Shown one piece after another: positions 1-8,800 of a stretch of DNA of 56,355 bases (the first letter of the stretch is position 1; each line of letters begins with the position of its first letter). Source of the DNA: Planctomycetota bacterium (GTDB lineage Bacteria > Planctomycetota > JACOTG01 > JAJDCM01); NCBI GenBank assembly GCA_029260825.1, contig JAJDCM010000308.1:1-56355 (forward strand), written 5' to 3'. The notes under the pieces were generated by a model that saw only the letters and a list, made by a program, of their open reading frames with translations, ran no database searches and was not told the DNA's origin. A program made the translations under genes and the position numbers.

Positions 1-1231
1 CCTGGAACCAGCCCACGACCTTTTCTTCGGAAAGGATTTTTGCTACTGCGGGGCAGAGTTCCTTCTCGCCAAACTTTTGGTAGGGGATCGAGTTCGCTTC
101 GAGGTACTTCTTGATTTCATCGTCCGGGAAGTTGGGGCCAAGAAGAGATGGCCCCTGACTCGATCGGCCGTTGGTCACGGTGCGGTCGTTCTTCAGATAG
201 CTGTGCCAGATGGCAAGCGCGACTCCAAGAGCGCCGCCGGCATCTCCTGCCGCCGGTTGGATCCAGATGTTTTCAAACGGGCCATTGCGAAGGAGATGAC
301 CGTTGCCTACGCAGTTCAGGGCAACACCTCCAGCCATGCAGAGGTTTTTTGAGCCGGTGATCTCGTGCACGTGACGGGCCTGGCGAAGCATGATTTCTTC
401 GGTGACGACTTGAACCGAACGTGCCAGGTCCATTTCTCGCTGGGTCACTTCCGTTTCCGGCTTTCGCGCGGGTCCGCCAAAGAGGTCCCCGAACCGGCTG
501 TTGGTCATGGTGAGGCCGGATACGTAGTTGAAGTACTTCATATCCATTCGGAAGGAACCATCGGCTTTGAGGTCGATGAGGTGATCCAGGATTTGCTGGG
601 TGTACTTGGGCTCGCCGTACGGAGCAAGGCCCATGAGCTTGTATTCACCCGAATTCACCTTGAATCCTGTGAAGTAGGTGAAGGCGGAATAAAGGAGCCC
701 CACTGAATGAGGGAACCGGATCTCCTTGAGCACTTCCATGTTCGCGCCTTTTCCATGACCGATGGTGGTCGTGGCCCATTCTCCGACACCGTCAATGGTG
801 AGGATGGCGGCCTCCTCGAACGGGGAGGGAAAATAGGCGGAAGCGGCGTGGGACTCATGGTGTTCGCTGAAGAGGATCTCCCCCGAATAGTCGAGGCTCT
901 TTCGGATCGTGTCGGAAAGCCAGAGCTTGTGCTTGATCCAGACCGGAATGGCCATCAGGAACGTGCGCAATCCGGCGGGTGCGACCCCGAAATAGGTTTC
1001 CAGGATCCGCTGGAACTTCACGAATGGCTTGTCATAGAACCCGACGTAGTCGAGATCGGCCACCGTGATGCCAGCCTCTTCCAGGCAATACATGGCGGCA
1101 TTGATGGGGAAGTCCTGGTCGTGTTTCTTGCGGGTGAAGCGCTCTTCTTGTGCCGCAGCCACGATCTTGCCGTCCTGGACGAGGCAAGCGGCGCTATCGT
1201 GGTAGAAGGCGGAGATCCCGAGAATGTTCAT
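1..1231 (-). CDS. Carbamoyltransferase, NodU/CmcH family (3' end outside window)
   Basis: The minus strand is open from an ATG at 1231 to the left edge, about 410 codons, so the C-terminus is missing. The protein starts MNILGISAFYHDSAAC, the typical N-terminus of NodU/CmcH O-carbamoyltransferases. It continues with family hallmarks: EERFTRKKHD, the His-rich metal site HHESH at residues 124-128, LTIDGVGEW, GEYKLMGLAPYG and MAGGVALNCVGNG. Enzymes of this family move a carbamoyl group from carbamoyl phosphate to a hydroxyl on a sugar or secondary metabolite, in the cytoplasm. GGAGAG lies about 10 bases before the ATG. Given the glycosyltransferase-rich surroundings, a sugar substrate is plausible but not shown. 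Family assignment is firm; the substrate is unknown. Confidence 0.93.
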   Translation of the reverse strand, partial: MNILGISAFYHDSAACLVQDGKIVAAAQEERFTRKKHDQDFPINAAMYCLEEAGITVADLDYVGFYDKPFVKFQRILETYFGVAPAGLRTFLMAIPVWIKHKLWLSDTIRKSLDYSGEILFSEHHESHAASAYFPSPFEEAAILTIDGVGEWATTTIGHGKGANMEVLKEIRFPHSVGLLYSAFTYFTGFKVNSGEYKLMGLAPYGEPKYTQQILDHLIDLKADGSFRMDMKYFNYVSGLTMTNSRFGDLFGGPARKPETEVTQREMDLARSVQVVTEEIMLRQARHVHEITGSKNLCMAGGVALNCVGNGHLLRNGPFENIWIQPAAGDAGGALGVALAIWHSYLKNDRTVTNGRSSQGPSLLGPNFPDDEIKKYLEANSIPYQKFGEKELCPAVAKILSEEKVVGWFQ

Positions 1232-1591
1232 GGCCAAGCGGCTCTCCGTGTCAAATAGGGTTCAATTTCTGCAAAGCCAAACTCCTTCTTGGCGATCCTC
1301 AGGCCTCATGAGGTCTTCTCTTAAGCCTTCATTGATTTGAGGCGAGTGGACTCGTCGAGAGGAAGGGGGGCGATTCCAATTCCCGCTGGCGGGTAGGCTT
1401 GCGAAGTTTAATGAGACGTTTGGATTCGTCAAGGGAGAAAGGCGGCTCGGACGATTGGCATTTATCGTCTGCGACTTACAGCGTATTGACCACCTCCCCC
1501 TTCTTATCGTAAAATGAGTAGGTATCCCGCTTTCCAGCCAACCTCCCGCTGGCTCTCGAGCTACCGGTGCATCAACAACCGGTCACGAGTG
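1232..1591. other. Divergent intergenic region with small inverted and direct repeats
   Basis: About 360 bases separate the carbamoyltransferase start from the secreted protein at 1592, so it should carry both promoters. It contains a 10-base palindrome CCTCATGAGG (1304-1313) and a CCCGC/GCGGG inverted repeat (1381-1392). Two imperfect direct repeats around 1340-1370 and 1412-1440 share the core TGGAYTCGTCRAG. No convincing promoter pair, RNA gene or coding frame was recognised. Confidence 0.4.
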
Positions 1592-3982
1592 ATGAAGGTA
1601 AATAGAACATCAAAAATGAGTTGTGTCGCTTTGGTCGCCTTGGGCGTGCTCCTATTCGGGGGCGTTTGCCCCGGGTTGTCCCAGCCTGTTCGCGACAACG
1701 GACCGAACCCAGGACCGGTCTTTTTCGAGCCCGGACCCGCCTGTCGGCTCGACATTACCCGATTGAGCTCGGGAAACGATTTCGTTCGGTTTCGGGTGAC
1801 GGCTCGGGCAACAAACCTTTCCGATCCGGAGCAGAGCCTCCACGTTCGGGTTGAGGTTCCGCCAGAGGCCACGATTACCGAGGGCATTCTTGAGTGGAGC
1901 GGCGAGCAGTCTCATACGATCCGGGTGGAACTTCTCCATACCGAGGGAGGGGTCATGGTGGACGTCTTTGCCTCCGTGGTTTCGCCGTCTCGTCCCGCAT
2001 GGGTGCGGTCCGAGTCGATCGAGGTGGGACGCTATTTTTGTCCCGCGGCGGGCGAGACTTTCACCAGCGCCGAGCTATCAAATGAGCGACCTCTTCCCGA
2101 TCTGAACAATGGCCCACCCGGCATGATTCCTGTGAATATCACGGGCTCCGTCACGTACGAAGACCGAGATTTTGATCTCAACGGTTTCACCGGATTCTCC
2201 GAGCTCCCGGTTCGATTTGCAAACGTCCAGGTGATGGAGAGTCTTGGCGGGGATCCTGGTGACGACCTTGTCATTGGATCCGGATCCACCGATTCTGCCG
2301 GCCTGTTTTCGATACCCATCAACCTTGTTCTTGCGACGGACATCTATGTTCGTTGCGTGACGGATTCTTTGCTGGCGAGTAGCAACAGCTCTCAGATCTC
2401 CAGGGTTCGGGTGCGGGAGCAGGCCCGGAATGCTGTCTATGCGGTCTCGTCCCCGATCTTTCTCGGAGTCGATACCGATCTAGACGTGGGGAAATTCATG
2501 GCGCCGCGTCTGAATGTCCCCGGCGAGAACAGGCTCGGTAACCCCTTCAACGTTTTTGATCAGGGTATTGCTTCGGTCCTCTATCTCACTGGATCGATTC
2601 TGAACGAGACAAAGCCCTACTGGGATCTTGTCATGCACTGGCCTCACCCGAATCTGCAGTCTCAGACCCTGGGAAGAACGGTGTTTGTCGGGCGTGATGA
2701 CGGATATGATGACACGGTCATTCTTCACGAAATTGCTGCGATTGTTCTCAATGAGTACTCGGACGGAGACAGCCCTGGTGGCGCCCACGGTTTTGGCGAA
2801 ACGGATCAAGACCCCCGCCTTTCGGTTGTTCAAGGTTTCGCCACCTACTTTTCTGGTGTAGTTCGAAAAGCCGAGGGTTATGAGAATCCTGGGATATACG
2901 TGGCAACCGATGGGGTCGGAAGTTTTGATGGCCGGGGCACGTCGGCCCAGGTTCAGCTCCATTGCCAGTTTGAAGATGCCTATCCTTTCGAGGGATCCGT
3001 TGGTGATGCGAGTGAGGTCGGCATTTTTGGCTGTCTCTGGGACCTGGCCGACAATGAAGACACGCTGGATCATCTACCTGGTGTTGACGACGATCTCTTT
3101 GATAGCAATCTGGATTTTGGCTCCTCAAACTCGGAGAGGGCTCTTTGGGAGGCTATGATCGATCCGTTTTCAGTCGCTCTTGACGCTACGATGGCCGACG
3201 TGTGGGATGGGTGGCATACCCCGACTGACCAGGGTGCACACGTTGAGATCCGGTCTGTTTTTGAATCCTGGTCGATGAACTACTTCGAGGATGAGGCCGA
3301 GCCAAACAATGATGGAAGCATTCCGACCCCGTTGATTGCGGACGGCTCGAGCTCGATGCCCTTTACCTTGTTTTCGAATCCCGACAAGGAACCAGCTCCT
3401 GGCTCGGGTGACCGGGATTTCTTTTCCTTTTCTGTCTCGGGCCGCGCCCTCTTGACCGTTCAGACCGGTTATGTCGATGGTGTCCTTCAGTCCATGGTGG
3501 ATCCGTTCCTGACCGTATTTGACCGGGACGGGGTGACGGCTCTTAGTGCAACCAATGGTGGGGGAGTGGGGAGAAACGCCAGGCTAACGGTGCAGACCGA
3601 GGGGCCCGGAACCTACTTCGCCGAGGTCAAGGCCGCTTCGGGTTTTCGACGCTATGGTCACTACGAGGTCTCCGTTCTCGAGGTGCCGAATAATACCCCT
3701 CCCACGGTTCTGCTCTCTCTTGATACGGACAGTCGGGTTACGATTGATGTGATCGAACAGGACGGTCTTCGCGACCTTGATAAGTTGAGTTTCTCGGTCA
3801 CGGCCAACGGAACCGAAGTTCTTCCCATCTTGCGTCGAAATCGTCTGTTTACGATTGTGTTTCGCACGCCAACTCAGGCTCAGGTCTTGATCGACGTACC
3901 GATTCCAAGTGGACTTGAGATCTGTGCGTCCATTTTGGATGTCTCAGGTGCCCGAGGTTCCGACTGCAAGCTCGTTCCCTGA
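1592..3982 (+). CDS. Secreted metalloprotease-like protein with degenerate zinc motif and PPC domain
   Basis: A signal peptide (MKVNRTSKMSCVALVALG..., ending near GLSQ) points to export. The frame is open further upstream to 1514, but the ATG at 1592 sits directly before the signal peptide and is preferred; an ATG at 1616 is also possible. The central region resembles zinc-metallopeptidase-like proteins that carry an HExxH helix followed by a DSPGG...H segment and an (E/Q)GxAT segment. Here the helix reads HEIAA (H379), followed by DSPGGAHGFGETD and VVQGFATYFS. The second zinc-binding His of HExxH is missing, so activity is doubtful. Residues about 570-690 look like a pre-peptidase C-terminal (PPC) beta domain, starting EAEPNND and containing DRDFFSFSV. 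It is likely periplasmic or surface-exposed. It stands alone between the carbamoyltransferase and the Tricorn gene. Confidence 0.72.
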   Translation: MKVNRTSKMSCVALVALGVLLFGGVCPGLSQPVRDNGPNPGPVFFEPGPACRLDITRLSSGNDFVRFRVTARATNLSDPEQSLHVRVEVPPEATITEGILEWSGEQSHTIRVELLHTEGGVMVDVFASVVSPSRPAWVRSESIEVGRYFCPAAGETFTSAELSNERPLPDLNNGPPGMIPVNITGSVTYEDRDFDLNGFTGFSELPVRFANVQVMESLGGDPGDDLVIGSGSTDSAGLFSIPINLVLATDIYVRCVTDSLLASSNSSQISRVRVREQARNAVYAVSSPIFLGVDTDLDVGKFMAPRLNVPGENRLGNPFNVFDQGIASVLYLTGSILNETKPYWDLVMHWPHPNLQSQTLGRTVFVGRDDGYDDTVILHEIAAIVLNEYSDGDSPGGAHGFGETDQDPRLSVVQGFATYFSGVVRKAEGYENPGIYVATDGVGSFDGRGTSAQVQLHCQFEDAYPFEGSVGDASEVGIFGCLWDLADNEDTLDHLPGVDDDLFDSNLDFGSSNSERALWEAMIDPFSVALDATMADVWDGWHTPTDQGAHVEIRSVFESWSMNYFEDEAEPNNDGSIPTPLIADGSSSMPFTLFSNPDKEPAPGSGDRDFFSFSVSGRALLTVQTGYVDGVLQSMVDPFLTVFDRDGVTALSATNGGGVGRNARLTVQTEGPGTYFAEVKAASGFRRYGHYEVSVLEVPNNTPPTVLLSLDTDSRVTIDVIEQDGLRDLDKLSFSVTANGTEVLPILRRNRLFTIVFRTPTQAQVLIDVPIPSGLEICASILDVSGARGSDCKLVP

Positions 3983-4182
3983 AGACTCCTTCCTCTTTCC
4001 CTCCCCCCCCGTCTTGATCAGCAACCCGCCCGGCCTTCGGCCTCAGTCAATCTGGCGACAGCGGAATTCCGATCTCCTCTGGCTGATGTTCTGCTGTCAT
4101 TTACGTATGATCATGTGCATCTGATGATTCCTGGTTCATTTGATCCGGGCCTCGATTGCCCGTTCCCACCTGGAGGTTTGGC

Positions 4183-7100
4183 ATGTTGAAGTTGTTGTTC
4201 TGGACCCTGATGGTCTTCTTCTTCTCCGCATCGGGTCTTGCAAAGGAAGCTCAGCAGGGTTTCTTTCGACAGCCTACTTTGCATGAAGAAACCGTCGTGT
4301 TCGTGTCGGAAGGGGACCTGTGGCGTGTCTCGAGAAAAGGTGGCGTTGCTACTCGTCTTACCACCCACCCCGGGCCAGAGTCCCGTCCGAAGATATCTCC
4401 TGATGGGAAGGTAGTAGCGTTTACTGCTCAGTATGAGGGGCAATCGGATGTCTATACCATGCCTCTCCAGGGTGGAAGCCCCAGGCGGAGAACGTATGGG
4501 GAATCTCGTTGCGCGGTCGCGGGTTTTTCTCCTGATGGGAAGCTTCTTTGTAGTACGGATCGCTATTCCAGATTGCCGGATTTGCAGCTTTTTCTTCTTG
4601 ACCTCGTAACGGGCGAGCGTGAGTTGATCCCGCTCAGCCAGGCGGCTCAGGGGTCGTTTGATGATGAGGGTCTGGCCCTCTTCTTTACCCGGTTTGGCCG
4701 TCAATCAAGTGAAACCAAACGCTACCACGGCGGGACGGCGGAAAACCTCTGGCGATTCCAGATGGGTGGGAGTGAGGAGGCCATTCCGCTTCTTCCTGAC
4801 TACACGGGGACCAGTAGCTATCCGATGTGGTGGAACGATCGGCTCTACTTTCTCACGGACCGGGATGGGACGATGAATCTCTGGTCGATGAACCGGGAGG
4901 GTGAGAGCCTCTCTCAGCACACGAATCATCGCGGCTGGGACGTCAAGTCTCCTTCCCTTTTTCGGGGAACGGCGGTGTATCAGGTCGGGGCAGACCTTTA
5001 TCTCTACGACCTTGCGAGGGGGCGCGAAACCAAACTCTCGATCTCCCTTGTCTCTGACTTCGATCACCTGAGGGAGAGGTGGGTGAAGAAACCTCTCGAT
5101 TATTTGACGTCGGCGCATCCCTCTCCTTCGGGGGACGACGTGGTTCTGACGGCGCGAGGACAGATCTTCGTTGCCCCAAGACAAGACGGTCGTTTCGTGG
5201 AAGTGACTCGAAAAGAGGGGGTTCGCTATCGGGATGCTCGGTTTCTACCGGACGGAAAAAGTCTTCTGGCGTTTTCGGATGAGTCGGGAGAGGTGGAGCT
5301 CTGGACTCTGCCAAAGAATGGTGTCGGAGAGCGAAAACAGCTGACCACCGATGGAAAGGTGTTGCGCTGGGAGGCGATCCCCTCTCCCGATGGCAAGTGG
5401 ATTGCTCACCACGATAAAGACTGGGAGCTTTGGTTGCTCGAGACCGATTCCGGAACCCAGAAGAAGATCGATCAATCGGATCAGAGCCGGTTCAGGGATC
5501 TGAGCTGGTCGATGGATGGTCGTTGGCTCCTGTATGTATCGACCGCCAGTAATTCGAACCTCCAGATCAAGCTGCATGACGTTGAATCCGGGCAATCTCA
5601 CGATTTGACGTCTGATCGCACGAGTTGTTCGAGCCCGGCATTTGATCCCAAGGGAGAGTGGATCTATTTCTTGTCCGAGCGGAACCTTCGATCCGTCGTA
5701 AGAGGACCCTGGGGTCGGCGACAGCCAGAACCTTTCTTCGATCGGCCAACGAACATCTACCAGGTGAGTCTGAGGTCGGGCCTGCAGTCTCCCTTTGCGA
5801 AGGATACGGAGCTGACCGCCGAGAAAAGGAAGAAGAAGAAGGAGGAGGAGGAGGAGGACGAGAAGGAGAAGGTCGGGAAGGATGACCTGGAGAGCAAAGA
5901 GGGCCTGCCGGATGCGGTTTTGATTGAGCTGGAAGGGATTCAAAATCGAGTCTTCAAGGTGCCGGTAAGTCCGGGGAATTACTCCGGCTTGATGGTGGCC
6001 AAGGACCGTTTGTTCTGGGTTGCGCTTGCCGATCTTCACAAACGAGACCGATCGTTGAAAACGCTGAAGATTCAGAATAAAGACTTCAAACCCAAGACCC
6101 TTGTGGAAGGCGTACGGAACGTTGAGCTCACTGCGAACGGGAAAGGGTTGCTTGTTCGCAAGGGAAGTAAGATCTATTACGTAGATACTTCGAGTGGAGC
6201 TCCGGCCAAACTGGATAAGGCCGAGATCGATCTTGCTGGATGGACTTTCTCTCTTGATCCTGCTGAAGAATGGCGTCAGATGTTTTTGGAAGCCTGGCGT
6301 TTGGAGCGGGATTATTTTTACGATCGTGGCATGCACGGGGTGAATTGGAAAGAGATGCTCTCCAAATATCTTCCGCTTGTTGATCGGGTTCGGGATCGGG
6401 CTGAGCTTTCGGATCTGGTCGCCCAGATGGTGGGCGAACTCTCCGCTCTCCATATTTTTGTTCGGGGTGGAGATCTTCGATCGGGGAAAGACGATGTTCC
6501 GGTAGCATCTCTTGCGGTGGACCTCTCCTGGGACAACGATCTTCTGGCACATCGTATCGACCACATCTTCCTGTCTGATCCTGACGAGATCGAGCGGAGG
6601 GGGCCGCTTGCCCATCCAAACCTGAAGATTGTCGCCGGTGATCTCATTGCTGGAGTCAACGGTGTTGCATTTTCGGATGCGGGTGGATTGGGAAAGCTAC
6701 TGCGGAATCAAGCAGGGAAGCAGGTTCGCCTGACTCTTCGGGAGAAGGATGGCCTGACGAGTCGTGACGTGATCGTGATTCCGATTACCCAGCGCGCCGC
6801 AGCGGATCTTCGTTATCACGAGTGGGAGTATACCCGGCGCCTTCAGGTGGAGAAGATGAGCGGGGGCCGCATTGGTTATGTACACCTCCGAGCAATGGGG
6901 GCCCAAGACATGGCTCAGTGGACCCGGCATTTTTATCCTGTCTTTCAGCGAGAGGGTTTGCTGATCGACGTTCGCCACAACCGGGGGGGCAACATCGATA
7001 GCTGGATCCTGGAGAAGCTCATCCGAAAGGCCTGGTTTTACTGGCAGGGAAGAACTGGTGCCCCTTACTGGAACATGCCTTATGCGTTTCGGGGTCACAT

Positions 7101-7971
7101 GGTGACGCTGTGCGATGAACGAACGGCGTCGGATGGAGAGGCGTTCAGTGAAGGCTTCCGGCGTCTGGGGTTGGGAAAAGTCCTGGGGACCCGAACCTGG
7201 GGTGGGGAAATCTGGCTCACCGGTTCAAACACTCTTGTCGATCGAGGCGTCGCCACGGCTGCGGAGTTTGGAGTCTATGGTCCGGAGGGTGAATGGTTGA
7301 TTGAAGGGCATGGGGTTGACCCTGACATGGTGATCGATAACCTACCCCATGCAACATTTCAGGGGCGCGATTCTCAGCTGGAGGCGGGCGTTCGTCACTT
7401 GCTCGAATTGATGGAAAAGGAACCGGTTCGTGTTCCTTCTCCGCCGAAGGGACCGGATAAGTCATTGCAAGCCGATGGTCGTCCGGATGTCCCGACAAAG
7501 GGATCAGGAAGGGTTTCGAGGGTGGAAACAAGGAATCTCAACAAAGGAATACTCATGGAAGAGCGCTGTCGACTTGAGGTCAAAGAGCTTCATCAGTTCT
7601 TTGAAGATTGGTTCACCGGAAAGATCGAGGGAGAGGATCATTACTCACGCTTTTCGAAGGTCATGGCTGACGGGTTTGAGATGATCAGTCCGGAAGGTGC
7701 CAAGGTCTCAAGGAAGGATGTCTTGACGGCAATCATGGGGGCTCAAGGTCATCTTGCGGGGCGCGAGTTCAAGATCTGGATCGAGAATCATACGAGTCGT
7801 AGCGTGACGCCAGATCTTGAGCTGGTGACCTACGAAGAATGGCAGGAAAATGGTGGAGTGCGAGCCGGGCGTTTGAGCACTGCATTGATGAGGCGAAACG
7901 ACGATGCGCCCCGGGGCGTTGAGTGGATCCATTTGCATGAAGTCATGATCTCAACCGAAACAGCCCGGTGA
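4183..7971 (+). CDS. Tricorn-type serine protease with C-terminal NTF2/SnoaL-like extension
   Basis: The start at 4183 is set by a Shine-Dalgarno TGGAGGT six bases upstream and by the signal peptide that follows; an in-frame ATG at 4156 is less likely. The order fits Tricorn: WD40-like propeller blades (ISPDGK, SPDGKLL, SPDGKW), a Lys/Glu-rich linker near residues 550-575, a core domain with the active-site His in ELSALHIF (H757), a PDZ-like stretch, and the C-terminal protease core with DVRHNRGGN and TASDGEAFSEGF (nucleophile Ser983). The family trims oligopeptides; the signal peptide suggests an exported version. After the usual Tricorn end, the frame continues into about 140 residues (from about residue 1125) resembling an NTF2/SnoaL/DUF4440 fold. 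An internal ATG at 7555 with AAAGGA upstream could also start that part as a separate product. The gene converges on the minus-strand gene ending at 7981. Confidence 0.9.
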   Translation: MLKLLFWTLMVFFFSASGLAKEAQQGFFRQPTLHEETVVFVSEGDLWRVSRKGGVATRLTTHPGPESRPKISPDGKVVAFTAQYEGQSDVYTMPLQGGSPRRRTYGESRCAVAGFSPDGKLLCSTDRYSRLPDLQLFLLDLVTGERELIPLSQAAQGSFDDEGLALFFTRFGRQSSETKRYHGGTAENLWRFQMGGSEEAIPLLPDYTGTSSYPMWWNDRLYFLTDRDGTMNLWSMNREGESLSQHTNHRGWDVKSPSLFRGTAVYQVGADLYLYDLARGRETKLSISLVSDFDHLRERWVKKPLDYLTSAHPSPSGDDVVLTARGQIFVAPRQDGRFVEVTRKEGVRYRDARFLPDGKSLLAFSDESGEVELWTLPKNGVGERKQLTTDGKVLRWEAIPSPDGKWIAHHDKDWELWLLETDSGTQKKIDQSDQSRFRDLSWSMDGRWLLYVSTASNSNLQIKLHDVESGQSHDLTSDRTSCSSPAFDPKGEWIYFLSERNLRSVVRGPWGRRQPEPFFDRPTNIYQVSLRSGLQSPFAKDTELTAEKRKKKKEEEEEDEKEKVGKDDLESKEGLPDAVLIELEGIQNRVFKVPVSPGNYSGLMVAKDRLFWVALADLHKRDRSLKTLKIQNKDFKPKTLVEGVRNVELTANGKGLLVRKGSKIYYVDTSSGAPAKLDKAEIDLAGWTFSLDPAEEWRQMFLEAWRLERDYFYDRGMHGVNWKEMLSKYLPLVDRVRDRAELSDLVAQMVGELSALHIFVRGGDLRSGKDDVPVASLAVDLSWDNDLLAHRIDHIFLSDPDEIERRGPLAHPNLKIVAGDLIAGVNGVAFSDAGGLGKLLRNQAGKQVRLTLREKDGLTSRDVIVIPITQRAAADLRYHEWEYTRRLQVEKMSGGRIGYVHLRAMGAQDMAQWTRHFYPVFQREGLLIDVRHNRGGNIDSWILEKLIRKAWFYWQGRTGAPYWNMPYAFRGHMVTLCDERTASDGEAFSEGFRRLGLGKVLGTRTWGGEIWLTGSNTLVDRGVATAAEFGVYGPEGEWLIEGHGVDPDMVIDNLPHATFQGRDSQLEAGVRHLLELMEKEPVRVPSPPKGPDKSLQADGRPDVPTKGSGRVSRVETRNLNKGILMEERCRLEVKELHQFFEDWFTGKIEGEDHYSRFSKVMADGFEMISPEGAKVSRKDVLTAIMGAQGHLAGREFKIWIENHTSRSVTPDLELVTYEEWQENGGVRAGRLSTALMRRNDDAPRGVEWIHLHEVMISTETAR

Positions 7972-7980
7972 GCCCGTTTG

Positions 7981-8232
7981 TTACTTCCCCTTCCTGATCA
8001 GTCCAGCCAGGAATAGAATTACGACGGCTCCAACAAGGGACATGACGAGAGGTCCGACGAATTCACCGCCGCCAATCTCGATCCCTAGCTGTCCGAAGAG
8101 GAATCCGCCCAGGATGCCACCAATAATACCGATGATGATGTTGCCAAGGATTCCGAAGCCTTTTCCCTTCATGATCAAACCGGCCAGCCAACCCGCTGCG
8201 CCACCGATGAGTAAGGACCAGACTACTTCCAT
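7981..8232 (-). CDS. GlsB/YeaQ/YmgE-family stress-response membrane protein
   Basis: An 83-residue, glycine-rich hydrophobic protein starting MEVVWSLLIGG. It has three membrane segments separated by the family-typical KGKGFGILGNIIIGIIGG loop and ends in a short basic tail. The ATG at 8232 is preferred over an upstream in-frame ATG because GGAGAA lies eight bases before it and because it fits the family length of about 80-90. Members sit in the inner membrane and are often induced by general or osmotic stress; the molecular role is poorly known. It follows the metallophosphoesterase at 8279-8776 by 46 bases and may be co-transcribed with it. Only 9 bases separate its stop from that of the convergent Tricorn gene. 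Confidence 0.92.
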   Translation of the reverse strand: MEVVWSLLIGGAAGWLAGLIMKGKGFGILGNIIIGIIGGILGGFLFGQLGIEIGGGEFVGPLVMSLVGAVVILFLAGLIRKGK

Positions 8233-8278
8233 TCTTTTTTCTCCGTTCTCTCTTTGCTCACAAGGAAAGCTTGCCTGA

Positions 8279-8776
8279 CTAGACATCGACTCGGGTGACG
8301 GCACCGCTCTTGGTGTCGTAGTAAACAAATGTCGAGTTTCCTGTCAAGCCGCCATAGATTTCGCCCGGGTTGATGATCCGAGGTTTGGTTTCCGGATCGC
8401 TCACTTCGAACTGATGGTTGTGGCCAAAGCAGACGACATCAACGTTTTTTGCTCTCGCAAGGGCCCGGCCGATGTTGTCAAAGTGGTTCAGTGAGAATAG
8501 CTTCTCTCCGAGAGTCAATTCGACAAACTCACCGTGGAGTTTTATCTGGGAGAAGTTTCGGGCCTGGAGGGCAATGCGGAACCGGTCGCCGTCGTTGTTT
8601 CCAAAGACAACGTGAATTGGACCTGGAAAGCCCGAGCCTAGCTCTTTTACGATGAAGGGTGAGCAGAGATCTCCCAGGCAGAGGATGACTTCCGCCTCGG
8701 CGTCCCTGATCAAGGTGAGCGCTTGCTGTAGTTTTTCTTTGTTGTCGTGGATGTCCGAAAGGATTGCGATCTTCAC
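8279..8776 (-). CDS. YfcE/MJ0936-family metallophosphoesterase
   Basis: A 165-residue single-domain calcineurin-like phosphoesterase with the full metal-binding series: SDIHDN (D8, H10), GDLCSP, GNND, and the late GHNH motif. It begins MKIAILSDIHDN, so the start is effectively fixed at a GTG codon (8774-8776). The family hydrolyses phosphodiesters with Mn2+ or Ni2+; the physiological substrate is usually unknown. It is cytoplasmic, with no signal or membrane segment. It lies 24 bases after the FG-GAP gene and 46 bases before the GlsB-like gene, all on the minus strand, so a three-gene transcript is possible but functionally unexplained. Confidence 0.94.
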   Translation of the reverse strand: MKIAILSDIHDNKEKLQQALTLIRDAEAEVILCLGDLCSPFIVKELGSGFPGPIHVVFGNNDGDRFRIALQARNFSQIKLHGEFVELTLGEKLFSLNHFDNIGRALARAKNVDVVCFGHNHQFEVSDPETKPRIINPGEIYGGLTGNSTFVYYDTKSGAVTRVDV

Positions 8777-8800
8777 CGGAGGTCTTTCTTTTCTTTGGGG

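Noticed and set aside
77..1258. Three plus-strand open frames covering 77-352, 365-706 and 707-1258
   Set aside because: They lie opposite the carbamoyltransferase and have no signal, domain or ribosome-site support; the minus strand reads as a clear known family.
4090..4182. GGCC-TTC-GGCC and C-rich run after 3982 considered as a terminator
   Set aside because: The stem near 4031-4041 is only four base pairs and has no T-run.
5245..6615. 456-codon minus-strand open frame inside the Tricorn gene
   Set aside because: Composition is shadow-like (poly-Leu from the Lys/Glu-rich linker) and the plus strand has all Tricorn motifs.
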